From: Candidatus Bathyarchaeota archaeon
GTDB lineage: Archaea > Thermoproteota > Bathyarchaeia > TCS64
NCBI GenBank assembly: GCA_018396695.1
Contig: JAGTQU010000001.1
Coordinates: 64,117-128,116 of the forward strand
Length of the DNA: 64,000 nt
Reading direction: 5' to 3'
Shown piece by piece: positions 9,195 through 17,731 of this stretch (the stretch's first letter is position 1; each line of letters begins with the position of its first letter). The position numbers and the translations under genes are program-made. Below the pieces are notes generated by a model. That model was given only the letters and a program-made list of their open reading frames with translations, made no database searches and was not told the DNA's origin.

Positions 9195-9893
9195 TTGGCT
9201 AAAATTATAGGTATCCTCGGAGGGATGGGTCCTGAGGCGACTGCAGAACTTTTCTTAAGAATAATCAGAGCAACACCTGCTGAGAAAGATCAGGACCATT
9301 TGAGAATAATCATCGATAATAACCCTCAGATTCCTGATAGGACAACCGCGATAATGAATATGGGTCCTAGTCCACTTCCAGAGCTGATCTCTACAGGACT
9401 AAACCTTGAACGCGCAGGTGTCGACTTTATAATAATTCCCTGTAATACTGCTCATTACTACTATGACTCGCTTATAAAGGAACTCCATGTTCCAGTCTTA
9501 AACATGCTCAGACTCACTGCCGAGAAAGTTAGTAGACTTTATCCCGGGGCAGATAATTTAGGCTTACTGGCGACTGATGGCACCATAATGAGTGGGATAT
9601 ACTCGATGGAAATGAAGAAATTTGGGCTAAACATTTTGGCTCCTGCAGGAAAAGCTCAGAAGAAAGTTATGGAGGCCATATATCGACACATTAAAATCGG
9701 AAACCTTGCAGAAGGCAGAAGGATCATCCTGAATATAGGAGAGAAATTGATTGACGAGGGAGCTGATCTACTAATCTGTGGATGCACGGAGGTCTCACTT
9801 GTGTTGAAGGAGGGAGACTTACAGAGACCTGTAATAGACCCGCTGCAAATACTAGCTGAAACAGCGGTCGAGATGGCTCGGAGACCTGATTAA
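9195..9893 (+). CDS. Aspartate/glutamate racemase family protein
   Basis: At 232 residues this fits the PLP-independent Asp/Glu racemase family, which uses two cysteines as acid/base. Both are present: PCNTAH (about 83-88) and GCTEVS (about 197). The N-terminal IGILGGMGPEAT is typical of aspartate racemase. It would make D-aspartate or act on a related amino acid; the substrate is not certain. The start is TTG 9195, with GAGGGAAAAGG about 5-14 nt upstream. Confidence 0.9.
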   Translation: MAKIIGILGGMGPEATAELFLRIIRATPAEKDQDHLRIIIDNNPQIPDRTTAIMNMGPSPLPELISTGLNLERAGVDFIIIPCNTAHYYYDSLIKELHVPVLNMLRLTAEKVSRLYPGADNLGLLATDGTIMSGIYSMEMKKFGLNILAPAGKAQKKVMEAIYRHIKIGNLAEGRRIILNIGEKLIDEGADLLICGCTEVSLVLKEGDLQRPVIDPLQILAETAVEMARRPD

Positions 9894-10053
9894 AATTTGC
9901 TTATAAAATTTCTAATCATTCAGCTTGGGTCTTAAGGTTTAAGACCTGTTTTGTGATCATAGTAAGTGTTAATGGAATCAATAGTTAAAAAAGGTTATTT
10001 CATTTTCCAAATATTTGAGTATTCTTCTACTTAGACTATTAATGAAGGTTAGA

Positions 10054-11196
10054 TTATGAGAGCTGTCTCCACTCCTTCAACCTCTCTATGAATACATCGA
10101 TATCGTTTTTAGTATTATAGAAATGGGGGGAGACCCGTATATGACCTCCATGGGCTTCTCTCCCCGTAACCTTCACGTTATGATTAATCAACCAACCGCT
10201 GAATTCTTTGGCTTTACCTTCGTAGAAACTGACGATAGGAGACTTCGTCCCTTCAGGTGTATACATTTGTATTTCCATCTCCTTAAGCTCGTTCCACAGG
10301 TAGGAAGATAATTCAATATCCCTCTTCTCCACTATTCTAGGATCCAGCTTATTCAAATATTCAAGAGATTTTTCAAGCCCATATACTCCCTCGAAGTGGA
10401 TCGTACCATACTCAAACTTCTCAGCTGTATCTGTATCCTTTGGAGGCTTCTCAGCTCTATCTCCTTCCCATATCTGGTTTTTCCATCCGATCCTGTCAGG
10501 GATGAGGTCTCTGATGTTTTCCTCCTTCACGTAGAGGAATGCTAGCCCAGCTGGACCTATGAGAAACTTATAGGGGGCTGCAGAAACGAAGTCGACATCA
10601 TCCCTTTTATAATCTGAGCATATTGCTCCAACTGCCTGTGTCGAATCTACAAGTAGCTTCCCACCATGCTCATGGGTGACTTCAGCAACTTCCTTGAGGT
10701 TGACTCTGTAACCATTCACATATGATACTTGGCTAACTTGAACTAGCTTGGTATTATCATCTATTTTCTCCTCCAACTCATCCATGTCTATTCGACCGTT
10801 ACAGATACCGACTGGACGGGCTTCCACTCCATACTTTCTCAAGGTCGCAGTGTAGAGGGGATTATGCTCCCAATTTGGAAACACCACATTATCTCCTTTA
10901 TTCCACTTTAAACCATTCACGACAATATTCAAACCTGAACCAGTGCAGCTTGTGAAAGCCACTTCGCTTGAGCGTACTCCGATGAAAGAAGCGATATCCC
11001 TTTTCACTTTATTCGCTTTATCAAGCCATTCTTCTAGGATAGTCTTCGATTCTGAAACTTTAAATCTCATCCACTGATCAAGGAACTCCTCGTAACCTAA
11101 ACGAACTTGTCGAGGATATAATCCTACAAAAGACGTGTCCAAGTAAGTCCATTTTTCAAGGGCAGGAAAATCCTGCCTAATCTTTTCTACATTCAA
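10054..11196 (-). CDS. Class V aminotransferase-fold PLP enzyme (cysteine desulfurase-like)
   Basis: A 380-residue fold-type I PLP enzyme. The cofactor-binding elements are visible: a phosphate-binding region FTSCTGSGLN (about 81-90), the aspartate region LLVDSTQAVGA (about 184-194) and the Schiff-base lysine in SAAPYKFLIGPAG (about 214). The family includes cysteine desulfurases, isopenicillin epimerases and selenocysteine lyases. No clear catalytic-loop Cys of the SufS/IscS type stands out near the C-terminus, so desulfurase activity is doubtful. No operon partner is adjacent. Confidence 0.85.
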   Translation of the reverse strand: MNVEKIRQDFPALEKWTYLDTSFVGLYPRQVRLGYEEFLDQWMRFKVSESKTILEEWLDKANKVKRDIASFIGVRSSEVAFTSCTGSGLNIVVNGLKWNKGDNVVFPNWEHNPLYTATLRKYGVEARPVGICNGRIDMDELEEKIDDNTKLVQVSQVSYVNGYRVNLKEVAEVTHEHGGKLLVDSTQAVGAICSDYKRDDVDFVSAAPYKFLIGPAGLAFLYVKEENIRDLIPDRIGWKNQIWEGDRAEKPPKDTDTAEKFEYGTIHFEGVYGLEKSLEYLNKLDPRIVEKRDIELSSYLWNELKEMEIQMYTPEGTKSPIVSFYEGKAKEFSGWLINHNVKVTGREAHGGHIRVSPHFYNTKNDIDVFIERLKEWRQLS

Positions 11197-11407
11197 ATCT
11201 TGTCTCCACGATAAGTCTCTGCTTATAATATAAATATTCGGAGGCTAGAGGTTATGATCTATAAAAGAAATATAAACCCCATTCTCGGGCATTATAGCTT
11301 CGCAGATAGATTAGTCGAACCATTAATGGAATGCTAAAATCAAAAAGATCGCTATGCTAAAGAAAATATCAAATAATTCAGAGTACTCACATTTTTAAGG
11401 GCTATTT

Positions 11408-11896
11408 ATGCTTCTGGTGGCAAAATTAGATAGTCAAAGTCAGGCTAGAATCGAAGGATTCATTAAATGTCCGAATCACACTGTTTTTCAAAAGATTACG
11501 TTCTTAATAGATACAGGTTGTTCTCAGACATGCCTATTACCAGACGACGTGGTTAGACTGGGCATAGACTATGAACACCTTCCGATGATTACTAAAACTA
11601 TCGTAACGGCGAATGGCCCCGTATCTTTGAGGCTGCTGAGCAATGTTGAGGTCGACCTGCCTGTGCTTGGAGGTCTCCTTGATAGGAAGAAGGTCCTAGT
11701 AAAGATTCCCATAAGTCAACTCGCCTTGCTTCCACCAGGGAAAAACTATACGCCGTTGCCTCCTCACATGGTTTTCAGTCTTTTAGGTATGGATATTCTA
11801 CAATTCTTCCCGAGATGGGTCTTCAAGAAGGAAGAGTTAGTCATGGACTTCGGTGCGAATGAGTTGGAATCTTTAATACAGAGCCTAAAAATTTAA
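11408..11896 (+). CDS. Retropepsin-like aspartic protease domain protein
   Basis: A 162-residue protein with a hydrophobic-hydrophobic-DTG signature (FLIDTGCSQTCLLP, about 36-49), a Gly-containing second half (FSLLGMDILQFFP, about 123-136) and no membrane segment. This is the single-domain, homodimeric arrangement of clan AA proteases. Retropepsin-like genes occur outside retroelements in bacteria and archaea, and no reverse transcriptase or transposon is nearby. The substrate is unknown. ATG 11408 has no strong ribosome-binding site. Confidence 0.8.
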   Translation: MLLVAKLDSQSQARIEGFIKCPNHTVFQKITFLIDTGCSQTCLLPDDVVRLGIDYEHLPMITKTIVTANGPVSLRLLSNVEVDLPVLGGLLDRKKVLVKIPISQLALLPPGKNYTPLPPHMVFSLLGMDILQFFPRWVFKKEELVMDFGANELESLIQSLKI

Positions 11897-12065
11897 GATT
11901 TTTGTCGATGCTTGACTCGATAGAAGAAATGTTATGAGGCAATATTAATCGAATGCTAAATTTAGGAAGACTTCAATTTTATGATATAAAAAGAAACTTG
12001 CAGGGTTTTCAAGAAGATTTCTCGGAGACGCAAGATTAATAAGCCTTAGCAGAAGAGAAAGAGGG

Positions 12066-12278
12066 ATGCCCAACGATTCGTCAAAACCTAGTTTAGCAAC
12101 CCTTCACGAAGAGAGAAATAGACTCTTCCTCTATGCAAAACAGTTCTTCTTTGAATACCTAGTTGCAACGGATACAAGAGATTTAGAAGAGACCCATCAG
12201 CTTATGAGGATGATTAAAGAAAACTCCCAGAAAATAGAAGACGTCGAATTCAGAATTAAGCTTCTAAGCGGGAAGTAA
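12066..12278 (+). CDS. Small helical hypothetical protein
   Basis: A 70-residue, probably two-helix protein (EETHQLMRMIKENSQKIEDV) with no family I recognise. Its ATG is preceded by AAAGAGGG, a good ribosome-binding site, which favours a real gene. Its 3' end overlaps the convergent YdjM-like gene by 23 nt. Confidence 0.6.
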   Translation: MPNDSSKPSLATLHEERNRLFLYAKQFFFEYLVATDTRDLEETHQLMRMIKENSQKIEDVEFRIKLLSGK

Positions 12279-12708
12279 CCTCTGAGGGGCATTTAGCTAG
12301 TTCGACTTCCCTCCATTTCAAAAGAACCATTACTGAGGCAAGCGTGATTTCAAAGACTAGTTCTAGGACTAAGGAGTTTGGGATAAAATCTGCTCTAAAC
12401 CAGGCATTAGAGAGCGGCCATAACAGTTTGCAGCCGTATGAGGTCAGATAATCTCCGATAATAGAGTGTGATAGAAGAGAGGCTAAGAGCGTCCAGCCCC
12501 TACTGTAAACTGAAATGATTGGCACTAAGATAAATAGTGCAAGAAGGATGCTATGTGTAGGACCCCTATGCTCTATGGTTAGAATAAGATCTAGATCTGG
12601 AGCAAGGGAAAATATTAAAATTAATAGAAAGTTAGTTTTTTCTCCCGTGTATTTACTTATTAAATAGCTGAGAAGATAAGCTAAAGAAACGTGTCCTAAA
12701 GGATACAT
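12256..12708 (-). CDS. YdjM-like (DUF457) membrane-bound metal-dependent hydrolase
   Basis: A 150-residue membrane protein with about four hydrophobic segments. Polar motifs typical of the LexA-binding, inner membrane-associated hydrolase family sit at the membrane edge: GHVSLAY (about 5-11), LAPDLDLIL (about 35-43), HRGPTHSILL (about 47-56) and LLSHSIIGDYLT (about 78-89). The conserved His and Asp would bind a metal. The substrate is unknown. Confidence 0.75.
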   Translation of the reverse strand: MYPLGHVSLAYLLSYLISKYTGEKTNFLLILIFSLAPDLDLILTIEHRGPTHSILLALFILVPIISVYSRGWTLLASLLSHSIIGDYLTSYGCKLLWPLSNAWFRADFIPNSLVLELVFEITLASVMVLLKWREVELAKCPSEVTSRLEA

Positions 12709-12804
12709 GGATTTGATCCTTAAGATTATTCTATTAATGTTTATTGAAATTGTATGCCGTAATCCCTTGACTCAATATGATAGAAAAAGATGTGTTGAGT
12801 GGGT

Positions 12805-13617
12805 TCACAAGATTTTCTTCAGGAAATTGCGAACGATCTCCTCGAACTCGACTGGTTTATCTTGGGGAACCATATGGGAGGCTCCTTCAATCGTAGAAAC
12901 CTCTAACCTTGGCATGATGCTGCGCATCCTGTCCACCGTGGCGGGGGATACGAGGGTGCTTTCTTTTCCTAGAATCAACAGGGTGGGGATTTTAATCTTC
13001 TCTAGGTAAGGCCAAAGGTCGATGAAAGGGCCGCTTCTAATAACGTCTCCGTAGAGTTTCAGCCTGAGTCTCCCGTTTTCATCCCTTGTGAAAGCATATT
13101 TCAATCGATTTTCAACATACTTGTCTGAGAGATTAGGGTATCTGAGTTTTAGATATTTTCTAGCATCTTCCTCATCATCAAAGAACTCCGGTGGTGGTGG
13201 AGGAGGCGTATATTTTCTGCTCGGATCCATAGGCGCGATGTCTACTAGTACCAGCCCCTTAAACTCTTCAGTATATTCTGCTGTAAGCACCATACCTATT
13301 CTGCCACCGACGCTATGCCCTATCAGAACGTTCGGGAAAAATCCGAGTTGTCTATACCCTTCACGGATGGTCTCTGCATGTTCCACTAGACCTACAGGTT
13401 CTTTCGGCTTCTCTGATTCTCCATGGTCTAGTATGTCGAAAGCTAGAATCTGATAATCCTTTTTAAGCGAATTAGAAAACTCATCGAAACTGTGAGCATC
13501 CATCCCCATGCTGTGCAGTAAAACGAGCTTCTCACCTGAACCTCCATAGATTAGATAGTGGAGCCGGAACCCTTTGCTCTTTAAAAATCCTTCTCTCGGG
13601 GTCGTCTTCAAATTCAT
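12805..13617 (-). CDS. Alpha/beta hydrolase
   Basis: A 270-residue alpha/beta hydrolase-fold protein. The nucleophile elbow GHSVGG (about 99-104), an oxyanion region LLHSMGMD, FDILDHGES and the C-terminal catalytic His in GASHMVPQDKP (about 246) are all present. A proline run (PPPPPP, about 138-143) marks the start of the cap domain. It could be an esterase, lactonase or C-C hydrolase; sequence alone does not decide. It stands alone on the minus strand. Confidence 0.88.
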   Translation of the reverse strand: MNLKTTPREGFLKSKGFRLHYLIYGGSGEKLVLLHSMGMDAHSFDEFSNSLKKDYQILAFDILDHGESEKPKEPVGLVEHAETIREGYRQLGFFPNVLIGHSVGGRIGMVLTAEYTEEFKGLVLVDIAPMDPSRKYTPPPPPPEFFDDEEDARKYLKLRYPNLSDKYVENRLKYAFTRDENGRLRLKLYGDVIRSGPFIDLWPYLEKIKIPTLLILGKESTLVSPATVDRMRSIMPRLEVSTIEGASHMVPQDKPVEFEEIVRNFLKKIL

Positions 13618-13766
13618 CGATTAATAATAATCATCTGACTAATTTTAAATTTAACATCTAAACTATCTTCAAGCTTCGTGTTAAGAGGTTGAAAACATGA
13701 GGCTTTATTCTCGAAATCTTTTTGCATTTTTAAGCTTCTCTTACGAAGAAAAAATCTCAAATTAGA

Positions 13767-14294
13767 TTATTTTTTTTGTTTATTTTTATAGCATTCTCTC
13801 GTCCATTCGATGATCTTCATAGCTTCATCTACATCTTCCCACCGCTGAACCTTAGTGGTTTTTCCTTCTGCCCGCTTATAGTTGTCGAAAAAGTAGGTTA
13901 ACTCTCTGATAACAGATTGAGGAATATCTCTCAGCGACCTTATGTGCCCGTAGAAGGGATCTGAAGTGGATACCGTTAATATTTTATCATCCATGATCCC
14001 TTCATCGAGCATCTTAATATTTCCAACAGGTCTCGCTAATACTACGCATCCTGTGAAAGTAGGCTCGTCTATGAGGAGGACCGCGTCTAATGGGTCCCCA
14101 TCATCGTCGAGGGTTTGAGGGATGAAGCCATAATCGCATGGGAAGTATGTGTATAACACTCTATTCAACTGGAAAACACCCTTCTTAATATCATACTCGT
14201 ATTTGTTTCTGCCCCCTCTCGTCATCTCGATGACGACATAAACCTCTCGGGGAGGGTTTGGTCCCGAGGGGATGGACGTCCAATAATCAATCAT
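13767..14294 (-). CDS. ppa: Inorganic pyrophosphatase (family I)
   Basis: Hydrolyses pyrophosphate to phosphate and so drives nucleotide-dependent biosynthesis. The family I active-site signature DDDGDPLDAVLL (about 63-74) and the upstream YPFCDYGFIP-like segment (TYFPCDYGFIPQT) are intact. The 175-residue length is normal. The C-terminus is lysine-rich. ATG 14294 follows a purine-rich stretch. Confidence 0.96.
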   Translation of the reverse strand: MIDYWTSIPSGPNPPREVYVVIEMTRGGRNKYEYDIKKGVFQLNRVLYTYFPCDYGFIPQTLDDDGDPLDAVLLIDEPTFTGCVVLARPVGNIKMLDEGIMDDKILTVSTSDPFYGHIRSLRDIPQSVIRELTYFFDNYKRAEGKTTKVQRWEDVDEAMKIIEWTRECYKNKQKK

Positions 14295-14368
14295 TCCTCT
14301 TCGGTGATGCCTAATACATAGCTTATTATTAAACTAGACTAGGAAAATCTATTTGATCAACAGCGTGG

Positions 14369-14602
14369 TTAGATGTTTTCCATCTTCGATAAGAGCTCTC
14401 TCCATGTCTCAATTGTTTTCTCTGCTTCTTTAGGATCCAGTGTTTGAATTACGAACCCTGTGTGGACGATGACGTAGGTTCCTGGCTTTATCGAGCCTTC
14501 TTCCATTAAGTCTAACATTGCTTCTCTCTTTAAACCACCGAAGTCGACGATGGCTTTTCTCCCCTCAACAGACTTGACGACTCCAGGTATTGCTAAGCAC
14601 AT
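14369..14602 (-). CDS. hypC: HypC/HupF hydrogenase maturation chaperone
   Basis: HypC carries the Fe(CN)2CO unit with HypD and guards the [NiFe]-hydrogenase large subunit. The family starts MCLAIPG, with Cys2 essential after Met removal. The track ORF begins three codons earlier (MCKMCLAIPG at 14611); I place the start at the second ATG (14602) because it gives the canonical N-terminus. No other hyp gene or hydrogenase is in the window, so its targets lie elsewhere. Confidence 0.9.
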   Translation of the reverse strand: MCLAIPGVVKSVEGRKAIVDFGGLKREAMLDLMEEGSIKPGTYVIVHTGFVIQTLDPKEAEKTIETWRELLSKMENI

Positions 14603-14772
14603 CTTGCACATTAGATTCTAAAGAGGCTTTAAAATCTTCCTATTAACCCAAGACATGAAAAGGGTTATTCTTTAATTCAAGGTTAATAGTTGATTCTAAG
14701 ACTTTACTGGAATCAAATACTTTAAATCTCGGTTCATCTCTTTTTCCAAATCTAATTTAGAGGGTTCACTTT

Positions 14773-15954
14773 ATGGAGGGTAAAGAAAAGATATTTTTAG
14801 CGGTCTTTGCTGCGAACTTCGTCTCGACATTTGGAGAGACTATTCCCCAACCCTTCCAACCCTTATTCCTAACTAGTCTTGGATTATCGGCGGCTGTTGT
14901 CGGGCTTTTCTACAATGTAAAGAACATCGTTCAAACAATTATCCGGACACCTGTTGGGGTCCTAAGCGATAAGCTAGGAAGGAGGAGGCTCATGTCGTTT
15001 GGCTTAATCTTGTTGGCAATATCCCCTCTCATAATGGCCCTATCTCATGATCCAGTTCTACCTCTACTAGCAATGCTCCTTGGAGGACTAGGCGTTTCTA
15101 TCTATTATCCTCCATCCGAAGCCTACGCTTCTAGTCTTTATCCTCCTGAGAAAATTGGAGAAGCCATGGGGCGCTTCCACTTGGGGTGGGCGATTAGTGC
15201 TATTATTGGTCCTTTTGTTGGCGGGTTCTTAACATTGGTATTTCCCTCTTTTAGGCAAATCTACTTTGTCGCTTCTGCTGTGACTTTATTAAGTGTTGGC
15301 ATTATTCTTCTCTTCACGAGAGAAGAAATAGATACTATGAGAGTTTCTCACGAGTTTGGTAACGCTATAAGGAGTTTACCCGCAACTATGATTATTTTGC
15401 TTAAGAACAAGAAGGTTCTTATCTCTTCGATTGTTGTCTTCATCCATTCTTTTACCAATTGGTGGATCCCAGCTTTCTTCCCCCTCTTCGCAAGTGGGAT
15501 AGGGTTCGAAGTGACTATGATAGGCATAGCCCTAACAGTAAACTCTCTTCTAATGGGGTTAGCCTTGCCGATCATGGGCAAAGTTTCGGATAAGATCGGG
15601 CGCTTGAAGCCAATAATAGCAGGTTTATCTCTCAGCTTAGTAGGCTTCGCATTCATACCATTCTTTAAAGGTGCCCTATCGATCATATTTTTAATGGCGA
15701 TTATAGGTTTTGGTGCAGCATTAGTTTTCCCAGTCTCCCAAGCACTAATGCTTGAAGCTATACCTGAAGGAGAGAAGGGGGCTGGAACTGGGCTTTGGGG
15801 GACTTCAATGTCTCTCGGAGGAGCCCTTGGAATCTTCACTATGAGTGCTTTATCTTCGTTTGCATCTCTCGATTGGATATTCTTTTTTTCCGCAATATTT
15901 ACATGTATTAGCCTCATCGTTTTAGCCTTGTTAAAAAGCTATTTTACAGCTTAA
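14773..15954 (+). CDS. Major facilitator superfamily transporter
   Basis: A 393-residue membrane protein with about 12 hydrophobic segments in two halves. The conserved loop between helices 2 and 3 reads GVLSDKLGRRRLM (about 59-71), with a weaker repeat GKVSDKIGRLKP in the second half, as in MFS carriers. The substrate is not predictable. ATG 14773 follows TTAGAGGGTTCAC, a fair ribosome-binding site. It converges on the hydantoinase genes. Confidence 0.9.
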   Translation: MEGKEKIFLAVFAANFVSTFGETIPQPFQPLFLTSLGLSAAVVGLFYNVKNIVQTIIRTPVGVLSDKLGRRRLMSFGLILLAISPLIMALSHDPVLPLLAMLLGGLGVSIYYPPSEAYASSLYPPEKIGEAMGRFHLGWAISAIIGPFVGGFLTLVFPSFRQIYFVASAVTLLSVGIILLFTREEIDTMRVSHEFGNAIRSLPATMIILLKNKKVLISSIVVFIHSFTNWWIPAFFPLFASGIGFEVTMIGIALTVNSLLMGLALPIMGKVSDKIGRLKPIIAGLSLSLVGFAFIPFFKGALSIIFLMAIIGFGAALVFPVSQALMLEAIPEGEKGAGTGLWGTSMSLGGALGIFTMSALSSFASLDWIFFFSAIFTCISLIVLALLKSYFTA

Positions 15955-15997
15955 GCAGAAACGATCATAGTTCATACTAAAAAGGTGTTTCACGAGT

Positions 15998-17731
15998 TCA
16001 ATCTCCGCGCATTTTGGACCTTAATCTCTCTGTTTCTTCAAGATTCAACTCCATTGTTAACGGGTTTATAACTACTCCATAGACTCTCTCAGCTGATCCA
16101 ATCGTCACAAAACCGTTCTTAACATCTTTTAGAACGTATTCAGGCCTCCTTTTTAGCGGGCTTCCATATCCACCGCCACCTGGGGTATGAATGAGTAGCG
16201 TCTCTCCTTTATAGACCCTCAGAGTGCATTTCGAAGGAAGCTTCACCATACTCCCATCGGCTCGTCGCAGCATATACTCGCCTGCCGCCCCAGGCGAGCC
16301 TCCATTCAAACCCCAAGGCCTGATCTTGTTCCTTTCTGCTAAGATTGAAACTGTTGCAGTTGGGGATAGCAGAGTCCAGCTTCTCACGATCCCGCATCCT
16401 CCCCTCCACTCTCCAGCCCCTCCACTATCTGGTCGAAGACTATATGATTCGAATCTAATCGGATAGTATGCTTCAATAGCTTCAATAGGCGTGTTCATAG
16501 TATTCGTCATGTTGACATGGACTCCGTCGACGCCATCAGATCCAGGTCTTCCACCACTACCGCCCCCGATAGTTTCATAAAATGTCCAGGGGGTTCCGTC
16601 CTCTCTCAATCCTCCTAGACTTACATTATTCATCGTTCCTTGTCCTGCTGCAGGTATCCTTTCAGGGATTATCTGAGAGAATGCTTTTAAAAGCACGTCA
16701 ACATTCCTCTGGCTCGTCTCAACATTTCCTCCTGCGACAGGGGCTGGTCTCTCAGGGTTCAGTAAACATCTTTTAGGTATGTTGAGGATGATCGGTCTGA
16801 AGCAGCCGTCATTTATCGGTATGTTAGGGTCCGTCACCGACACGAGGGTGAAATATATGCCCGCGATCGTGACACCTAGCGGAGCATTTACTGGTCCATT
16901 AACCTGTTTTGAGGTCCCCTCATAATCAAATATAATATTTCCCTCTTTGATTGCGATCTCCACCTTTATCTCAACAGGGTTTTCCTCATTTCCAGTATCC
17001 TCGAGAAAATCGCTGGCGGTATAGGTTCCTTCAGGCATTTTCTCTAACTCCGCTCTCACTCGTCGTTCAGAATAGTCCATCACAGCATTCATAGCGTCTT
17101 GGACTGTCTCAAGACCATAGTTCTCTATCAACTCTATCAAACGTGCTATGCCTAGATTGTTAGCCGCGATCTGGGCTCTGAGATCACCCATTTGAACCTC
17201 AGGGGTTCTAACGTTAACCTTGATGAAATTTGAAAGCTCCTCGTCTATTTCGCCTTCTTTGACAAACTTGACGGGGGGTATGATTAACCCTTCCTGGTAG
17301 AGCTCTGTTGAGTCTCCTGCGATGCTTCCAGGCGTTTTCCCTCCAATATCCGTGTGATGAGCCTTATTTGCTACGTATCCGACGATATCACTCTTGTAAA
17401 AAACAGGGGCTACAAGGGTTAGGTCTGGAAGATGTGTGCCGCTTATATACGGATCATTGAAGAGGAGCATATCTCCCTCTTCTAGGTCTCCTCTATAGCG
17501 TAGCCCCTCCCTTACAGCGAAAGTCATTGAACCAAGATGGACTGGTATGTGCTCAGCTTGAGCGATTAGCCTTCTACCACTATCGAATATCGCACAACTA
17601 TGATCCATCCTCTCTTTAATATTCGGAGAGTATGCCGACTTTTTCAGCGCAATTCCCATCTCTTCAGCGGCGTAGATGAGTGCTCCCTTAATGACTTCAA
17701 TGGTAGTTAGATCTCTTTTCAGCGCGTTCAC
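15998..17731 (-). CDS. hyuB: HyuB: hydantoinase/oxoprolinase B-type subunit
   Basis: At 577 residues it matches the beta subunit of N-methylhydantoinase, 5-oxoprolinase and acetone carboxylase-type enzymes. Recognisable segments are HIPVHLGSM, NDPYISGTHLPDLTLV, the glycine-rich GGGSGGRPGSDGVDGVHVNMTN and the end HTPGGGGYG. It overlaps hyuA by 4 nt (ATGA), so the two are co-translated. The pair probably opens a cyclic amide such as hydantoin or 5-oxoproline, or carboxylates a ketone, with ATP; the substrate remains open. Confidence 0.93.
   Translation of the reverse strand: MNALKRDLTTIEVIKGALIYAAEEMGIALKKSAYSPNIKERMDHSCAIFDSGRRLIAQAEHIPVHLGSMTFAVREGLRYRGDLEEGDMLLFNDPYISGTHLPDLTLVAPVFYKSDIVGYVANKAHHTDIGGKTPGSIAGDSTELYQEGLIIPPVKFVKEGEIDEELSNFIKVNVRTPEVQMGDLRAQIAANNLGIARLIELIENYGLETVQDAMNAVMDYSERRVRAELEKMPEGTYTASDFLEDTGNEENPVEIKVEIAIKEGNIIFDYEGTSKQVNGPVNAPLGVTIAGIYFTLVSVTDPNIPINDGCFRPIILNIPKRCLLNPERPAPVAGGNVETSQRNVDVLLKAFSQIIPERIPAAGQGTMNNVSLGGLREDGTPWTFYETIGGGSGGRPGSDGVDGVHVNMTNTMNTPIEAIEAYYPIRFESYSLRPDSGGAGEWRGGCGIVRSWTLLSPTATVSILAERNKIRPWGLNGGSPGAAGEYMLRRADGSMVKLPSKCTLRVYKGETLLIHTPGGGGYGSPLKRRPEYVLKDVKNGFVTIGSAERVYGVVINPLTMELNLEETERLRSKMRGD

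Noticed and set aside
9195-9893. Glutamate racemase for peptidoglycan
   Set aside because: The N-terminus matches aspartate racemase and the context is archaeal without murein genes.
12707-13009. 100-residue plus-strand ORF
   Set aside because: Antisense to the alpha/beta hydrolase, which has catalytic motifs.
15348-15917. 189-residue minus-strand ORF
   Set aside because: Shadow of the MFS transporter; the plus-strand frame has membrane segments and the loop motif.
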